Positions 6,723 through 7,039 of a stretch of 7,039 nucleotides of DNA are shown here, piece by piece. The stretch comes from Deltaproteobacteria bacterium (lineage in GTDB: Bacteria > Desulfobacterota > Deferrisomatia > Deferrisomatales > Deferrisomataceae), in the NCBI GenBank assembly GCA_013152215.1, contig JAADGT010000117.1:1-7039 (forward strand), read 5' to 3'. The notes beneath the pieces are model-generated. The model did no database searches. It saw only the letters and a list, made by a program, of their open reading frames with translations, and was not told the origin of the DNA. The position numbers and the translations under genes are program-made. The stretch's first letter is position 1. Each line of letters begins with the position of its first letter.

Positions 6723-6758
6723 GACGGACTTTGTACCCCCTGGAACATGCCGGGTCAA
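6723..6758 (-). promoter_or_regulatory. Sigma-70-like promoter of the glutamate synthase operon
   Basis: On the minus strand TTGACC (6758-6753; five of six consensus bases) is followed after exactly 17 bp by TACAAA (6735-6730; four of six). Transcription would start near 6723, giving a leader of about 70 nt before the ATG at 6652. No other pair with comparable match was noticed in 6653-6800. Confidence 0.7.
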
Positions 6759-6767
6759 GCGCTCGGA

Positions 6768-6786
6768 CTGCCTATTTTTTAGGCAG
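6768..6786. promoter_or_regulatory. Perfect 7+5+7 palindrome upstream of the -35 box
   Basis: CTGCCTA, a TTTTT centre, then TAGGCAG. Its centre is about 54 bp upstream of the predicted start point, a usual place for an activator. No T-run follows either arm, so it does not look like a terminator. The regulator is not identifiable from the site. Confidence 0.55.
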
Positions 6787-6790
6787 ACAT

Positions 6791-6803
6791 GGGGCTTCGC
6801 CCC
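6791..6803. repeat. Short hairpin GGGGC-TTC-GCCCC
   Basis: A 5-bp perfect stem with a 3-base loop between the palindrome and the 8-bp array. There is no T-tract on either side. It may be part of the neighbouring repeat module; function unknown. Confidence 0.45.
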
Positions 6804-6804
6804 G

Positions 6805-6844
6805 CTAGGCGGCTAGGAGGCTAGGAGGCTGGAAGGCTGGAAGC
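6805..6844 (+). repeat. 8-bp unit array, copy upstream of the operon
   Basis: Five tandem 8-bp units of the family seen at 1192-1223: CTAGGCGG, CTAGGAGG, CTAGGAGG, CTGGAAGG, CTGGAAGC. Same orientation as the left array of the element downstream of the operon, and likewise followed, 35 bp later, by the 51-bp repeat. Confidence 0.85.
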
Positions 6845-6879
6845 GACGGATAAACAGGCGCTATCGCTCCCTGCTCGGA

Positions 6880-6930
6880 GGGGCAAGGGACCTGTCGGAG
6901 AGCCGGGCGCGGCCCCTTAGCTCGCCGCGC
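6880..6930 (+). repeat. 51-bp dispersed repeat, copy B
   Basis: Gap-free match to 1295-1345. The hairpin bases differ (CCGGGCGCGG core) while the TTAGCTCGCCGCGC block is unchanged. Further weaker similarity continues to the right: GCGCGGCG followed by ATC and ATGCC at 7013-7030 parallels 1424-1443, at nearly the same distance (82 versus 78 bp). The remaining bases 6931-7039 show no gene I can support. Confidence 0.75.
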
Positions 6931-7039
6931 CCCCGAACGTCCGGATCTCCACCGGCTTCCGGGGGTTCCGCTGTCGTCGCCTGGACCGACGGGCTGGCAA
7001 CGGCATGAGACGGCGCGGCGATCGGATGCCGCACTCGCG

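Noticed and set aside
6653..6800. Sigma-54 type promoter, plausible for nitrogen-assimilation genes
   Set aside because: No GG-N10-GC pair with TGGCAC/TTGC-like boxes was found, whereas a good sigma-70-like pair is present.
6805..6844. CRISPR array
   Set aside because: Units are 8 bp, contiguous and without spacers.
6917..7039. Minus-strand frame open to the right edge, as the 3' end of another gene
   Set aside because: Only 40 codons are visible, no domain is recognised, and the end lies inside the 51-bp repeat, so coding status cannot be judged here.

Overview
The window is a GC-rich bacterial fragment. It holds the 3' end of one plus-strand gene (transketolase) and a complete three-gene minus-strand operon encoding an unusually divided glutamate synthase. 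The two transcription units converge. The iron-sulfur-rich enzyme, the high GC and the short CTAGGAGG-type intergenic arrays would suit an anaerobic, high-GC member of the former Deltaproteobacteria. That placement is inference; no taxonomic marker gene is present.

Layout. 1-1101 (+): C-terminal 366 residues of transketolase, ended by an intrinsic terminator at 1125-1165. 1166-1550: non-coding, repeat-built DNA, with 8-bp unit arrays at both ends in opposite orientation, forming a perfect 21-bp inverted repeat (1197-1217 / 1530-1550), and a 51-bp dispersed repeat inside (1295-1345). 1550-6652 (-): the operon, read right to left. 6653-7039: operon leader and promoter, a palindrome, another 8-bp array (6805-6844), and a second copy of the 51-bp repeat (6880-6930), with no convincing gene.

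How the genes work together. In ordinary bacterial glutamate synthase one large GltB chain carries glutaminase, FMN-synthase and GXGXG domains, and a separate GltD chain brings electrons from NAD(P)H. Here the parts are redistributed. Gene 1 (5510-6652) is the class II glutamine amidotransferase alone. Gene 2 (3900-5555) is the FMN/2-oxoglutarate synthase domain with a two-cluster ferredoxin added at its N-terminus. Gene 3 (1550-3889) fuses the GXGXG domain to a GltD-type FAD/NAD(P) reductase and ends in a cysteine-rich ferredoxin tail. Genes 1 and 2 overlap by 46 nt, and the gene 2 stop lies 10 nt before the gene 3 start, so translational coupling is likely. Inferred flow: NAD(P)H to FAD, through several Fe-S clusters, to FMN, which reduces the 2-iminoglutarate formed from 2-oxoglutarate and glutamine-derived ammonia.

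A good sigma-70-like promoter (TTGACC, 17 bp, TACAAA) lies about 70 nt upstream of gene 1. A palindrome sits just upstream of its -35 box and a direct half-copy lies in the leader, which suggests an operator. The most notable non-coding observation is that related repeat modules, in the same orientation, bracket the operon on both sides.
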